Shown here in pieces: positions 1-14,709 of a stretch of 64,000 nucleotides of DNA. The notes below the pieces were generated by a model that made no database searches, was not told the DNA's origin, and worked only from the letters and a program-made list of their open reading frames with translations. Origin of the DNA: Trogon surrucura (Eukaryota; Chordata; Aves; Trogoniformes; Trogonidae); NCBI GenBank assembly GCA_020746105.1, contig CM036626.1, forward strand, positions 15,146,001 to 15,210,000. The letters run 5' to 3'. The translations under genes and the position numbers were made by a program. The stretch's first letter is position 1. Each line of letters begins with the position of its first letter.

Positions 1-3000
1 CAGACATATTTCTATGAAGACATGTATGAATTTACTTTTTAAAAAAAGGTGTATGAAAACTGCACATAACTAAGTCAAAGAGGCTATCTGTCTACTTCTG
101 ATTTTTTTTTTTTCTCTAGCTTTGTTCATTTAGATATTTTGTTGTCTTATTAATATACTCTAGGGTTTTTCTGGATGGATGCACGTTCTTCTCTGAATGG
201 AAGAGTGTTTGCTTACTGCATAGCATTCTTAGAAGACTACTGACATAAGAAGTTTCACAAGTGACTCATCCTAGTTACACAAGTTTCAGAAAGACTTAAA
301 AGTGGCCTCAAATTGCAAAAAAAGACAGGGCTCTTCAAACTCTGTTAGTTTTCAGCCATTTTTTCCAAGTCTTTGTAGTACTTCTCACAAATTCTTCATT
401 CTGAAGGAAGAGACAAGACCGATCATACTATTTTGGCAGTCTGATAGCTTTGGGGAAGTTCAGCAAGTTCACCTTCAGGCAAAACTGCATAAGCTGAGTA
501 AGAACTGAAAAAATCATTGCATCTTTTTTGATTGTGTACTGAAAAGATTCTGTCGTTACCTCACATCTGGATATGGGAAAATAGTGCAGTGTGGAGATTT
601 GAAAACTTTTCAAGCGACATGCCAGATTCTTACAACACCAGACCTCGTTCTTTCCCCCTCTGTTTCATCCATCCTGTACTTTAGTTAGCTTTATCGGCTT
701 CAGGTGGGAAATAACTGTCTAGAACAGTTTTGACAATAAAAGCAAAAACTGAAAAACCGACAGGTTCCATGCTAACTGCTACTGAAAAAAGATTATTCCT
801 CTTTGGATACTATAAAATACATGGAGGTGCCATACTGCATTTTCTTTCCCTTCCTTTCTGCAGTAAACTGAACCAGTGAAAGCCCTATAGCAATGGAAGT
901 CACTCCTGGCAAGTGGTTTTGCAGTTAGGTAAAAAGCTAGCACCTCGTTTTATGGCTTTCCATGTAGCTTTTAGTATAGAAGATGTTGCAGTAACCGAGT
1001 GGAATAGAATGGAAACTGTTTTATTTCATACAAAAAAAAAGTACTTAAAAAATAATAATATCCTAGTTGGAGATCAGGTGAATGAGACCTGGGTCCTGAT
1101 AACATTAATGACAACAGAAATGGTCGCTGAAAATCTGTTCTGTGTTAATCATCAGAAAGATGTTTGCTCTACCAGGAGTATTCTGCTACTATAAAAGGTC
1201 CTTTTTTCTGCTAGATCTTTTTATTTTTTTAAACTGTTTATCACAGATATTTTTATTAGCTGTGTGTCCCTCAGAAATATAGATCTTCTAGAGTATAGAA
1301 CATACAGAAAAATGAGAGGTGAATAATTCCAACCTTCCAAATTAGCTTCAGATGTAGGACAGGTGTTTTTTTCTGTACCTGAAGGCCTAGAATCAAAACA
1401 CAATTACATCCTAAATTTTGTTGGAAATATTTCAAACTTTTCATCACGTATGACTTATCATTTACTTTCTCTTTTTTAGCAGCTTGAATTGTTCCAAATA
1501 AATGCATTCTTTTGTAATTAAAAAAACTACATCTTAATTTACAATGCATTATATACATATTTATTTATTTCTATGAACTCTTTCTTCTTTGTTGTTTTCT
1601 GGTTTTGGAAGATAAACTTTTGCACCAAGTTCTTCTCTTCTTTCTTGGCTTCAGGCAGAACGCGGCCCTGTGCATTCAGCTTTTAAGATTCTGAAAGGGT
1701 TAGCATCCTCCCCCTGTAGATTATATCCATGAAGATCTGTAGTTAACTTTCTTCAGGAGAACGAGTAAATTACATGCCTGTAATTCTTGTTCTCCGGAGA
1801 AACTATTAAATACAGACCTTCCCTTTTTGCTCTTGTACTAAGGCCTTTGCTTTCAGTTTATTATTAGGAAGACATTTGTACATCTAGAAATGCCCTTTGG
1901 ATTAGGATTTATCATCGGTGTCTTCCGCAGTGATTGCACTTCATGCTCTTGTTAAAAGTCTTTAAAAACTTTTTTGAATGATCTCTTTTGAAGAGTGCTC
2001 TGTTACCTGTGTTAGATCATGAAAAACCAAGATCTGTATTTAATTCTACTTTTGTACAGAGAACAATTCAGGTGAGTATTTACTATGCCTTCATATATAG
2101 CCAATGGTTTGAGCCATATGTTTTTTCTATGCCAGTTGCAAACCTTAGCTGATTCATTTGCACCCCTATTCCATATGCTAACTCACCTCATACTGTATTT
2201 TTTTACTGTGATATTTGTATTGGACATGGAATTCAAAACAAGTCTGCTGCAGAAAACACTCAGAGCAAAGCTGTAAAATGCTGTGATGACTGCTTAATAC
2301 CGTACCTCTCATAGCATGCACATTTAAATGGACGTTGTAAACAGGACTCTCAAACAGTGGATCAGTGAACAAATCAGCTGTGCCGTATTTGTGTAGTGAA
2401 AGTTCAATGTGACTTCTTACAGCGCTAACCTTGGATCCGTTTTACAGCTGGCACTGGTACAATTATTCCTATAAAGACATGCAGGAGAATGAACAATTAT
2501 GTCCAAAGATAAGATTACGGGAAGGTACACATCCATACTATTGAAGATGAAGCCATGTGAATTTGTTTATTCCTAAAACTGACCAGAGCAGAAAATGTTA
2601 GCCAGTTCGTTAAAGTGCTTTCAACTTGGAAAATTTAGGAGGGTTTGCACCAAGATTTGTCCTGTTTTAATCAATAAATATACCACTTTACCTTCTCCCA
2701 ACTACTTTTTAAGGCTGTGTATCTTCAGAAATCTGGGTAGCAAGATACATACCTGGTAACAGTGGGTTACTTCAAATAAGTAGTTGATTGAATTCCTCTA
2801 ATTGAATCTACTCTTGCTGCTTTGTCATGTTGCGGTTGTACTGATGTAATACAAGAGGAGATTTTGGTGTGCAGGGATATGCAGCATGTATTTACTCCTT
2901 GATGGTACCTACTGCCAGTCCCTGGCTTTATAGTTGTACACAGAGCCTGCTTTTTATTGAGTTATACTGGTGACAAAGAATGCCTTGAAATACCCGGCTC

Positions 3001-3834
3001 TTTGTTTTGACTTGTGTGCTGATGAATAAAGCACTCCAGGAAGGTATTCAGGTTGGATATATCAGACATATGAAAATAGCAGAAAATTGTAATGTTATTT
3101 GCTGCAATAGTCAGTCCAGTTCCACCTCATTTTCTGCGTGATTTTAAGTGGTCTATATAAAGATAAAATCATCATCTCTTTAAAACCGTAGTTCTAAAAG
3201 ACCAGTATTCATTATCACTATGCTTAATTCCTACGAACGTTCATAATAGGAAAAAGTCAGATAAAATATCGGAACATTATTTCATCAAGCTAGTATACTG
3301 ATAACCCTGTTTTTGTAGACAAAATAGAGTTGTATTTTGAACATTTTAAAGATTTTTTGTTTGGTTGGTTGAATGTTGCCCCTGTCCCGTCCGTCCTGTC
3401 CCCCACTCCAAATAATATAATTAAGTGACTGAATTTTCTTCCCTCTGGAAGAGCACCTACAGAGCAATAACAAAGTAATTTTATTCTCCGTAGGGAAAAA
3501 ATGGAGATTACTTATCTTGAGTATTCCAGTTTTATTTACTTTATTTACATATAAATAAAATGGTTTACATTTTAAAGATTGTTATTTCAAACCTTTTAGC
3601 TGTATAAACTGATGCAGCTCCACTGCCTCCTATGGAGCTGTTTCATTTTATCCAGGCAGAAAATCTGGATTATTCCATATCTAAAAGCATCAAAAGGCAC
3701 ACTTAAAAATATTTATTTCAATTGAAGTAAAACTATGTGCACAGTTGATTTATTGTTTTTCATTATTATTCCTGTCAGTTATGCAACTGTATCCATACTT
3801 TAAGCAACTTGTCTCATTCTTTCCTCCATTACAG
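1..3834 (+). other. ATP2B2: ATP2B2 intron upstream of the splice-site-C exon (partial)
   Basis: Everything left of 3835 is read as intron, because the first recognisable coding block begins there after a pyrimidine-rich tract and CAG. The preceding constitutive exon should encode the first half of the calmodulin-binding helix, ending around WFRGLNRIQTQ in mammals. I do not find it here, so it must lie left of the window. The open frames in this stretch are short, AT-rich and unlike any protein I know. I see no RNA gene or complete repeat element in it. Confidence 0.75.
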
Positions 3835-4006
3835 ATCGAAGTAGTCAATACTTTCAAGAGTGGCACTTCCTTTCAGGGGGCTCTAAGGAGACAGTCCTCC
3901 GTCACAAGCCAGACCCAGGATGTAACCAATATTTCTAGCCCTAGTCACGTATCGTTATCCAATGCTCTTTCCTCTCCTACCAGCACATCTGCTGCTGCGG
4001 CTGGGC
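3835..4006 (+). CDS. ATP2B2: ATP2B2 alternative exon at splice site C (172 nt, a/c-type tail)
   Basis: This optional exon replaces the C-terminal tail of the plasma-membrane Ca2+ ATPase 2, which pumps Ca2+ out of the cell. It is flanked by 'ctccattacag' and 'gtgagt' and is exactly 172 nt, the known size of the main PMCA2 site-C exon. It encodes IEVVNTFKSGTSFQGALRRQ, then an S/T-rich run with QDVTNISSPSHVSLSNALSS, and ends AAAAG plus one base. The start IEVVNTF parallels IRVVKAF of the constitutive tail, so it supplies a different second half to the calmodulin-binding region. RRQSS is a basophilic-kinase-type site by motif. Because 172 is not a multiple of 3, inclusion shifts the frame of the next exon. 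Mammalian PMCA2 also has a 55-nt site-C exon, from memory of the literature; I could not find it in this intron. Confidence 0.95.
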
Positions 4007-4274
4007 GTGAGTGTGTATTCTTAATGCATCAGACCTACAGAGATGCCAACTTACGTAGCAGTCACTTGAGACTAAGCTACTTTGCCCTTTCCCATTTTGT
4101 CCTGTTATGTTTATTAGTTTACATACACCCAGAAACCCAAGACGTGATTACTTTGTGTACAGTAGATACTCCACGATTCACTGCAAGTTTTCTTAACTTT
4201 CTGTTAGGCCAGGATTTCACATCGGGTTTTTATGCAGTGCAGGGTTCAGTGTCATGTTTTCTCAGTCTCATCGG

Positions 4275-4475
4275 ACAGATTTTCTACTGCTTATAAAATA
4301 ACAACACGGAAAGAACCGTGCCTCGCCAATACCGCCTAAGGAGACTTTCCGCTGTGCCTTTTGCAACGGGACTTGTCTATCCCGCATCGGCCTTTTTAGC
4401 CATCAGCGCGCTTGTAGCAAGTGGGGGTAGAGCCCTTCCCATATCTTCATTCACAAAGCCTAGCCATGATGATAA
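4275..4475 (+). mobile_element. 3' end of a non-CR1 LINE (ORF2 C-terminus with C2HC finger, remnant)
   Basis: In one frame, 4341-4430 reads ETFRCAFCNGTCLSRIGLFS, then HQRACSKWG and a stop. The pattern C-x2-C-x12-H-x3-C with SRIGLFSH is the zinc-finger-like C-terminus I know from reverse-transcriptase proteins of several non-LTR retrotransposons. The frame stays open upstream to about 4280 (QHGKNRASPIPPK). CpG content here is well above the surrounding intron. After the stop comes about 45 bp of UTR-like sequence ending 'ccatgatgataaaa', resembling a short-repeat LINE tail. Both boundaries are estimates. The family is uncertain: CR1, the usual bird LINE, does not end this way, and an RTE-type element such as AviRTE is a candidate. 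It is a fragment, with no reverse-transcriptase core visible. Confidence 0.6.
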
Positions 4476-7400
4476 AATATGTACGTTTCTACAAATATCT
4501 TTTATTAAGCGACACAGCTTGTCAGATAAAAGATCATTCCATCTGGAAGACTGTGTATAATACAGGTCACTCCTGGCCAAGAAGGACACACATTAATTAG
4601 CACAGAAACAGGAGGGAACAAGGAAATACAGAATCTAGTTTGTGTTGCAAAGCTAAGGGATTATGGTATACATGAATGGTCAAAGAATGGATTTGTTATC
4701 TCTAAATTCACTGGGAGGTAAGCATTAAGGATGGAGGGAGCTAGACAAGTTAAAGAACAGTGTTGAGACAAAAATAAATGTGGCCACATTTCTTCGCTAG
4801 AAGAAGCAGATTTCTGAACACTGAAGTCCTGACACAGCTTCCTTTTAGATGCAAACAAAGCATCTAGTGGAGTTAGTAAGAACTATGAAGCTGCGAATAA
4901 GAAAGGGCTGCTTCGCTAGCAGTAGAATTCTGGTTGCTTAGGAAAACTCTTACAGATCTAATTTTGGGTTTGTATTTGTGTTTCTATTTATTCAGGTCTG
5001 TAAGTAGCTTTAAAATGGTATTTTAATTTACAGAACCCGATTTACAAACTTGTCACTTACTTTAGAAAATAATGCAGTATCTTCCTTATGCAAGTTTTAG
5101 TGAAAAGTTGGCTAAACAGACAAGAAGCCAGTCTTGCCTGTCTGGCCAACAGAGAGAGGGAAGGCAGACAGAGACAAGACAGACAAGGTAAGCAAATAAA
5201 ATTCCAGAATTCCTGAAGAAAAAAAGCAGCTTGACATTTCGATTCAGTTTGAGTGCAGGGCCCCTCAGTATTTGAATATCAGTCATTTAGACATGTTTTA
5301 CACATTTTGTTGGAACTGGAAGTCAAAGGGGAAACCTTGCTTCTGACAGGAACCTGAAGAGCCATTAAGCTTTCAACTTTGGCAGTTGCTCCTTGGAGAA
5401 AATCTGCCTTGCCTTTCCTCCTCTCTTTCCCTGGGAAGCTTGGCCAGCTGACTTCTACCCCAACAGCAGCGACCGTTTGGGGCAGCAGCACAACCACGGG
5501 AAGCAAAGGGACTGAGCTGTGTGCCACTGCTCTGCTGCAGGCACCGACACCTGCTTCTGAGAACTCAGAGCCTACATCCGCTCATTTTTCGACACTGAGC
5601 AGGACACAAACCACCACACACAAACCAGCCTTTCATCCAGGGAACAATTTCCCATAAAAGCATTTCTATATCTGAGCAAAAAAGAGAGAGCAGCTCCTTC
5701 TGCTCTGGGAAATGTTTCAATAACATCCTGTAGCCAGCAGTCTGAAAGGACAGATCTAATAAAATTAAAATAGACAATTTATCTTCCCTCTCTTCTCTCC
5801 ATTGCAGCGAAGCAACTAAGAATTGAATAATCTTGCGTCTTGACAGAGGCCTTACTAGGCTATGGGCTGAAGTTAATTAATAGGAGAAAGCATAATCTGC
5901 TACAGTCTCTGATGTCTCTTTTTATTTGGAAAAATAAAACAGGTCTACAGAGCTCATCAGTTACAGCCACATTTATTCAGTAAAATAAAAACCATACGAT
6001 TGATTTGTTAAGCTACCTAGAGATACGTATCTCCATCACGGAGGGCAATTAGAGATTGGGCCTTTTAAAATGGTTATTCTGGACTGTTTGTGTTTTAGTA
6101 CCACAACATAATGTCTGTTTCAAACCAGTGTGTGCTTCAAATTATAACCCTTAGAAAAAGTTTTGCTTTATTAATACAGCACCACAAATGTAATGAATGA
6201 CAGTGAGAGCAAAGAAAAAAATAGTTTTTATTTTCTAAATTTAGAGTGGGTTGTTCATCTTCCAGAACCTGGACAAACTTTCCTAATCCAAATTTCATAG
6301 AAAGGGGGTATGTTTTGTGAATTGGCATTTCCTGAGACAATTTCAGTTGCAAAACGCATGCCTAGGTCTACTTTTCATCTCTCTGCCTAAAATATAGGTG
6401 GTGGGACAGGACTAACTTCGTTCCTCTTAGCTGTTCAGAATCAATTAAACCCTAAATCGTTACCTTCTTCCTGTGGAGTGGAAGGGAATAATGGGATAAT
6501 TGTACCTCTGATTTTGAAGCCTCTCCCTCTCTTCAGGAATCTTAAAATTATTGCTTATGTAGATGTATTATAGAGGATATAAAGGGAAAACTTCAAGGTT
6601 GTGGCAAAACCAGAAGGGCACTTTAAAGTGCCCAATACAAGATACTGACACGAAGGTTTATTTTCAGAGAAATGGTGCTCAGCATGTTGTAACGATTCAG
6701 GTGTCATATTGGGTGCTGAAAATGCAGAGGTTCTAATATCAATACTTAATAAAACCCACAACAATCACGATTCAATAATTTAACAGCATTTATGGAGTTC
6801 TTTAGTAATTGTATAGCTTTTTGATGTATAGTTCATGGTGACATCTCACCTGTCTGTGAGATTTCTTCTGCAGATTTATAACATTTTGGAATTTTTTTTT
6901 AAATTTTTTTTAATAGTATTTTTTAGCAAATTAATGTTTGATTCACAGGTTAGTGCATATTTATAAAGAAATCTGCCTGTCAAATGCAGCCACATCTACA
7001 GTGATTTGTGAAACAGATTAGCAAGTTATTACCCGAAACATTCAGTTATTCATAAATATGGCCCATTCATCTCTTTCATAGGGTTGTGGAATACCCTAAT
7101 TAAAAGCAATTTATACACAGAAATGTTTACTACAGTATTAAAGTTTCCCTAGTTATGCTGACACTTTTTAGCTGTCATGGGGTTCTTGCCAATAACAAAT
7201 TACAAATTTCTGGGCGTCAGCATTAACTGGTAACAGTGAGATCCATATGATGTCTCTTATCTCGTCTGAAAAACATGAAATAAACATAGCGAAAATTTCT
7301 GCAAATTGAAACCTGGCATTTCATATACTTTGATAAAAGTAGAAAATTCATTTAAATGAAAACTAAATATGCACACACTTAATACGCACATATTTAAGCT

Positions 7401-10400
7401 ATGGAACATGAAAACATGGGAAAAATAAGGCTTTCTGTGCAATGTGATCTCAGCCAAGTTGTCGGGTTCGTCACACCACGTGCATGTACACACAGAGGAA
7501 CGCACAAGCTTCTGTCCTTCGAAAGCTGTTATGCTACAGAGTGAAAAGTGGTTTTAGATAGCAGGCTATCCCATGCCAGCTCACTTAACTAGGTAGAGTA
7601 TGAGTAGATCTAACTGTACACAAAGTAAACAAGTTATTCTTTATCCTGATTTGCTCATATCTGGTTCTCAGATGTTTATGTTACCACTAGGTAACCCCTT
7701 CAAAAGAACATGGTTTCAAATTTTCCAAGAAAGATGCACATTTAATATTCCTTTGTACTTGTTCTTCCTCCTTCCTCTCATTCTCCTATCGAGTTAATAC
7801 TGTTCCTAAGTGGAAACAGCTAGAAACTGCAGGTCCCTTACAAAAAAAAAATTCCTTTCTTTCATAAAAGGTTATAATTAAGAAATGTTAGGTGTAGGAA
7901 ACATTAGGGGAGCAACAAACAAACAAAACCAAGCCCCACCAAAAGGCAACACATCATGAACCTGCTGTACTTCCTGTATTTACTAGTTCCTTTGTTGTGT
8001 TCTGCTGAGGTCCGTCATTTTTGAAGTGAATATTTCATGAAATCACAACTTTTTATTTTATGAACTATAGCAACAATGGCCTCAAACAAGCCACTTGTAA
8101 GGATGGCACAGGAAAAAAACACAATGATGACTCCAAATTTTTTAGCAGCCAATTAAAATCATATCAAACAATAACAAAATACTCTCAGAAGCATTTGTCC
8201 ATCATACAGAACTCTGAAGTTTTGGAGGGGTTTAGTAGCTTGGTTGGGTTTTAAAAAATGTATTCAATCAAAAGAAGAGTATAACACACTTAAGGCTGTA
8301 TTTTTGCTCTGGTTCACCTTTTAAAGAGGGGTACAGTCTTCAAAAGTGAGGCTAATTTGCATAGAAGGACAACTTTTTTCACTCTCCCTTTAATTAGAAA
8401 TAGTTGAAATTTATCAAAATTGCCAAGAAAAAGTCATTTATATGTAGAAGCTTTATATGTGCCACATTTGCCTCGGAGAGGCGCAAGGGCATAAGCATAT
8501 GCAAATTTTGTCAAAATCACATGAGGTATTCAGCCAGCTTAATTAGTACAGTCCATTTACTAATAGATATTTTTAAAGAGAGAGCTTACTTTAGCTATTT
8601 ATAATATTGTGTATGAAGATCAGATTCTTTGTATCAAGAAAAATTAGTTGCTGCTCCAGCAGCTTTTGCTTTTCTGTATTTCTTACATATTTAGTTTCCT
8701 ATAAATGTAATCATCATTCAGCTGGACAGACTTTAGAACTCAAATTTAAGATAAAAATCTCAAGCTTGGATCAAATCTTCTCATGAAGAAAAACAGGGGG
8801 GAAAAAAGATATTTTTTAAAAATCTTGTATTTTAATAGATGTTAAGGCAAGGAATACTGTCTACTATTGATCTATATTCAGATCACAGAACAAGTCAAGT
8901 GGGCAGACCAGCCTTAGTAAAAATGTCAGTTTGCTTTCTGTGGCAACGTGGTATAACTGTCACATGACGAAATGGAACAAGCAGAACTTAAAGAAGTCCA
9001 CATTTAAAATTATGTTTTTAAAAGTTGCACCATTTGGGAACATCATTAAACTAGAGACAGAGATATTGTAGTAAAGCTCAGAAGTTCCCAGTGGTTATAA
9101 CCGAGATTTCACAATCCTGCTGGGCTACATAAGATCAAACTCAACTTCTGTACCTCTTCCCTGTAGGGAAACTAACCAAGAACTCAACTGGAGATAGAGC
9201 ATAGCAAGAAGGTTCACATTCCTAATGCAGAAAGACGTTCTTTCAAAGGGCTGTGTAACTTATTTAAACTTGGCCAGATGCGATATAAAAATGTCAGACT
9301 CCATAATGTTGCGACAAGCCTAAAAAAAGGCAGTAAGCTATGGAAAGTGGAAGCCCTGCATATGCTTCTGATCTCAAGCTCTGAAATTCAGTGTCGTAGC
9401 AGCCATGTGAACCTTTTGTGGAATAAGAATCAGGCCTGAGGATTTCAGAGTACGTAGGTATTCTATTTTCCTCTTGCTGCATGTGGTTTGACTTTTCAGC
9501 AGCACTTAGCAGATTTACTGCATATTTGTGTAGAAGGAGAACAGTGGAGATAATGTTATGCATCTGTTTCACTCGTTAAAGCAGAAACCTAGAAATTATA
9601 GTTTTTCTCAAATTTGTTTTTTCCTTCTCTCTTAATCCGCTTAACTTCTGCATCATACAATCCAGAACATACTAGCCACAACATTTACAGGTGACTCTGG
9701 TACATGCAGTATCTCCTCCTGTGGATACTTAATCTGATTTTAGTCACCTAAAACTGGGAGGACTCAAAAATAAACAAAACCAAATATACTGAAGATACAC
9801 CTTCTATTTCAAAGCTTTACCTATGCAGTAGTACTTGACCAGACTCATTCACCTTTGTATAGCTATAGTCTTGATATAGAATAGTATCAGTTATACATAA
9901 GAGTTGGCATCTCTTTGCAAAATTGTCCTCTTGTTTACAATTTTATACTAATCACCTTACTGATCTTTCAGTATTGAATTTATTTGCTTTTGCAGTGCCC
10001 TACTCTCTACTGTCTGAATATTAAATGTGTTTGTTTTCCCAGAGGGCTAGAGAACATTGGACAAAAGGGTTCAGCAGGAGAGAGTGAAATAAAAAGAGGT
10101 TGTGAGTCTTTAACCTTGAGCCTGAAATGAATGTGAACCAAACACAAGATACTTGGCTTATCTGAAGCCAGGTAAACATTCGAGTATAAGCCCACACACT
10201 ACCAACCATAATACAGCTGTTGATGCTTAACAGGCCTTGCGTGTTTTGCCTAGATTGTTGTATTTAGCAGTGAGATTCTGAACTTCATCTTTTTTTCTTC
10301 CGATGGGAAAAATCTCTAGCATCTAAAATTCTATCTCTTTTATTTTTCTTGCCTGATGCAGTATAATAAATCTAACTTTCAAGGTGGGATGAAACTGAAG

Positions 10401-13400
10401 AGTTTTTTTCTGTTACAGCTACAGAGAAGAAAGAAGTGGAAACTTATAGCAATGTCAAACATGTCCTGAAGTGTTGTCCCCACAGTCTTTTGTTTAAAAG
10501 CAGTTCATTTTTTTTTGTTGTCTCCATTACTGTGAGAAAAGGGAGCTGTATCACACTGTTTGTCTTCCCTTGGCATTGTCAGTATCATAAAGAAATACCA
10601 TTACATGAACTCTACATAGTTCATAATAAACCAACACTTTCTAGGTTCTATCCATCATGGGTATGTCCCTGCTTTTACATGCTGTACAACCATAGCACAT
10701 TATATGAAGTTCATCCGCTTTATTTTGTCTTCAAAAAAGTAATGTGGGCTTGCTTTGGCAGAGCCCCTCAACTTTTTTACGCCAGATATTACCTCAAATT
10801 ATGAATTGAAGCATGTATTAAAAAACTTTGTTGCTGTTGGGCCATGTAACTCTGGGTAAAGAATTTTTTCAGTTCTTAGATTAATTATGGTAGTAGTATT
10901 ATTATATAGAAATTAAAATGCCACCTTCGTGTCCAAACAAACTGTCTACCTTTGTTTCTGCTAACATAGCGAGAGAGGCAAGTTTTGTTCCTGTAAGCAA
11001 TAATTTGATACATGGGTGGACAGACTATGAACAAGATTTTGAATTATATTGTAATGCAGAAATTCTGTCACTCAATGAGAGGTGACGCTAAAAAAAACCA
11101 TGTTTTTTTCTAGATGCCAAGCTAAATATGCAAAATTGGAAGTTGGGGAGGGAGTTTCCCCTTTAACAAAAAAATTAAGTAAAAACTTATATGCATCTAT
11201 GAAACTCTTGAGAACTTTTAAGAGAAGGAGCTAGTTTTCTACACATTCAGAAGATTAACTAGGTATCTGAACTAGTTTTAACCTCATATTTCCAGTAAAA
11301 ATCACTATGAACAAGTAGTGGCTATTCTAGCAATATCTAAACGTTCCTATAGATCTCCAAGAGGCCATGGCAAAGCTTTGCCACAGATCTTCACACAAAG
11401 TGATACAACTGTTGGCTGATTGTACATTCTGCAGTTATATCTCCAGACTGTTGTGTAAGCAAAGATGACGGTGTGGTGTTTTCCTCCAGTGGGTATTAGT
11501 TCAAGCAGTCGCTGCAGAGTACCAAATTCAGGTCATGGCAGACAGGTTTTCATAACTGGCTTTCAGATATGTCCTAAATTTATAGTTTTCCCTGACCTGT
11601 GTAAGATGTTAGTCAGTTAGCTAGACTGACTAAAAGCTTGGTGTTAAATGCAAATTAGATGCTAAAAAATGGCATTAAATGCGATATAGACTCTTTCCCT
11701 ACTATGGAACTTGGAGCCTCGTAGATTGAGATCAGTTCCTCCCCTGAAAACCTGTAGAGACTTAAATACAGTTTGTGCAACTTGAAGAAAACCTTTACTT
11801 TCATTGGGTTCTACTGGATCTGCTCAAGCATAATATCAAGTTGCAAACCTTTTTATTTAAGTAGAAATTTACCTTCATTAAAAAGAATCCAGCTGGCAAA
11901 TAGAACCCAGAACTATGCAATTAAAGGTGGCTGTATTCAAGACAATGAAATTATTTTGTTAGTTGATAAGATACAGCAAACAGCTGCAACTGAATGAGAT
12001 GACTATTATTTTTATTTCGATAGCAGAAATAATAGGTAGCTTTACAGAAAATGTCACCATGTCGGCCCATGCATTAAAGTAAGCATGTTACAAAAAGTTT
12101 CTTGATTTAAAATAGGACAGTATAGTAACATGTTTTTAAGATTTCCTTGACAAAATGTACTATTTTTTCATTCTTTAGATTACTTTGCACTTTAGGATAC
12201 AAGATAGAAAGGCATAGATAATGAGGGAATTAGTACGTCACCTCTTCTCCATGAGTTCAAATCCTGTTTGTTCACTATACAGAACCATCACATAGCGCAG
12301 TGCACCTCAGATGCAACTCTCAAGAAACCCTGGTTTATAATTCCAGGTTGTCAGAGAGGTATTACGTACACTATAGGAATGTAGTGTGTAAAATTTATTC
12401 TTGTCTTCCTCTTGTCTTGCACGAATGCCAACCTCCTAAAATCTTCTAGTATACAAGGATCTGGACAAGCTGTTCTGTGCCAGTCCAATCCTCTTATTTT
12501 GAGCATAAACATAAGCAGTCACATGAACTACTGTTTGTACTGTGCCCTGCTGTTACCAAATGTATGTATAAAGAGAAGGGAGAGTATTTGGACTGGCTGG
12601 AGGACGTGTATCTGAAGACAGCATGACTCCTGCTATTAGAATTTTTGAGAGATGATGAATATCCTAATCTAGATAACACGAACAATGACAAAGGTCAAAG
12701 AGATCAAAATAGAAGTCAGCCTCCTTTCTCCACTGTGCTGGCATTCTGTACAACTTGGACAACTCCAGCCATGGGACCAGCTAGATCCCACAGCTGCAAC
12801 ACTGACCCCACGTCAGTACTAAAAAGCAGTCTGCCAATTAGAAGAGCAATTAATGCTTTACATATTAGTGGTGTATTAGGCCAAACAATAACGTGCAGCA
12901 TATTCACATGTAAAAAGATACACATGCCAACCACCAAACCATTTCAAATGTGTGTGGAGAAGCTTTCACAAATGCCTGCTTGCACCTTTTCTGCCTTTGC
13001 CTGTGTTTTGGTCTCCCCTCTAAGAAACGCTAAAAATTCGCTCATGGACTACATGGAAGTGCAAGGATAGAACTCATACTTAGTCATAAAACATTTGCCA
13101 ACAGATCACGTTTTGCCATTCTGTTTTTTCCTCTCTGCCCCCCACCCCCTTCCAAAAAAAACAGTTATGTTTTTTTCAGCAGTAAACCAGCACAAACCTT
13201 CACTTCTTTTCAAAACTGGTAGGTCACTGGGATATAGCCAGCGTCCCTCCCTTTGCCCTCCCACAGAGGACTTAGTGCTCCTACTCTGCAATGCTCTTCA
13301 CTCTGCCCCTCTCATTTCCTACTGGGAAAGCAATTTGCAGTGTCCCTAATAGTCTCATGGGCTGATGAGCCATGTAGTTATTTTGGCCTGTGTTCTTACT

Positions 13401-14187
13401 GTCAGGTGGGTCCTGACATCAGATTGACCCCGACATAAGTCAGCAGAACTAGTTTAAAGACTGCATATATGGCATAAATTGTGTCACTTTCAGCATTTAA
13501 CTTTACAATTTTACAACTGAGACACAGAAAATGAAAAAGTTTGCTGTTTAACAGTGTAATTCAATTCAACCCAACAATCGATACATTACTTTCTTACAAG
13601 TTTTATATATCTTAAAAAGTTAACTGGCTAGAACAGTGGGTCTATACTCGAGTGTTTACCTCACATATGCATGAAGGAAAAATAAAAGTTGGTTCAACGA
13701 TACTATGTTCACATTATCCAGGCTTCCAAGTGTAGTTGTTGTGTGCAAGTTATCTCTGTTCATGTGGTAACTGTGAATTTTCTTTTCTTTTTCCCCGTGG
13801 TAGCATGATTCCGCTTAGTACTTTGTCTGCTTGGCTTTTTGTGCTCTTGGCTGCATTCATTTAGATTTTGCTTTAAAACATTGATATTACTTATAGTTTG
13901 CTCACTTGGCTCCTGTGTGTGTCTCATACGTACCCATCCGACTGTGTCTGTGTTCTGTGCTTTTCTGTTTGTGAAGTGTGATATGTTATGTGTACTGGAT
14001 TTTAACAATACAAAAGAGACTTTTTTTAATTAAAAAAGCCTTCCTACTTACTCACTGCAAAACTATCAACATGCATGGGTTTACATTTGCATTACAATTA
14101 ACATGGCTTGTCTTTTACTAGGGATGTACCACACGAGTGGACGTTCGCTTTAACCAGTACTTCCCATCAGTTCTTTGATGGCTTTAA

Positions 14188-14709
<522 letters not shown>

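Noticed and set aside
5379-5657. 92-codon + strand frame in the ATP2B2 intron
   Set aside because: Ser/Thr/Pro-rich with no family resemblance. It overlaps an equally open - strand frame and has no splice borders.
5808-5830. Candidate for the second (55-nt) site-C exon of PMCA2 after a strong acceptor at 5807
   Set aside because: No usable donor occurs about 55 nt downstream, and the reading does not resemble the PMCA2a ending I remember.
12265-12290. tRNA-like B box ('gagttcaaatcc')
   Set aside because: No cloverleaf can be drawn around it and no A box is present.
12645-13070. 141-codon + strand open frame
   Set aside because: It lies within the ATP2B2 intron, has no recognisable domain, a competing - strand frame overlaps it, and nothing indicates transcription.
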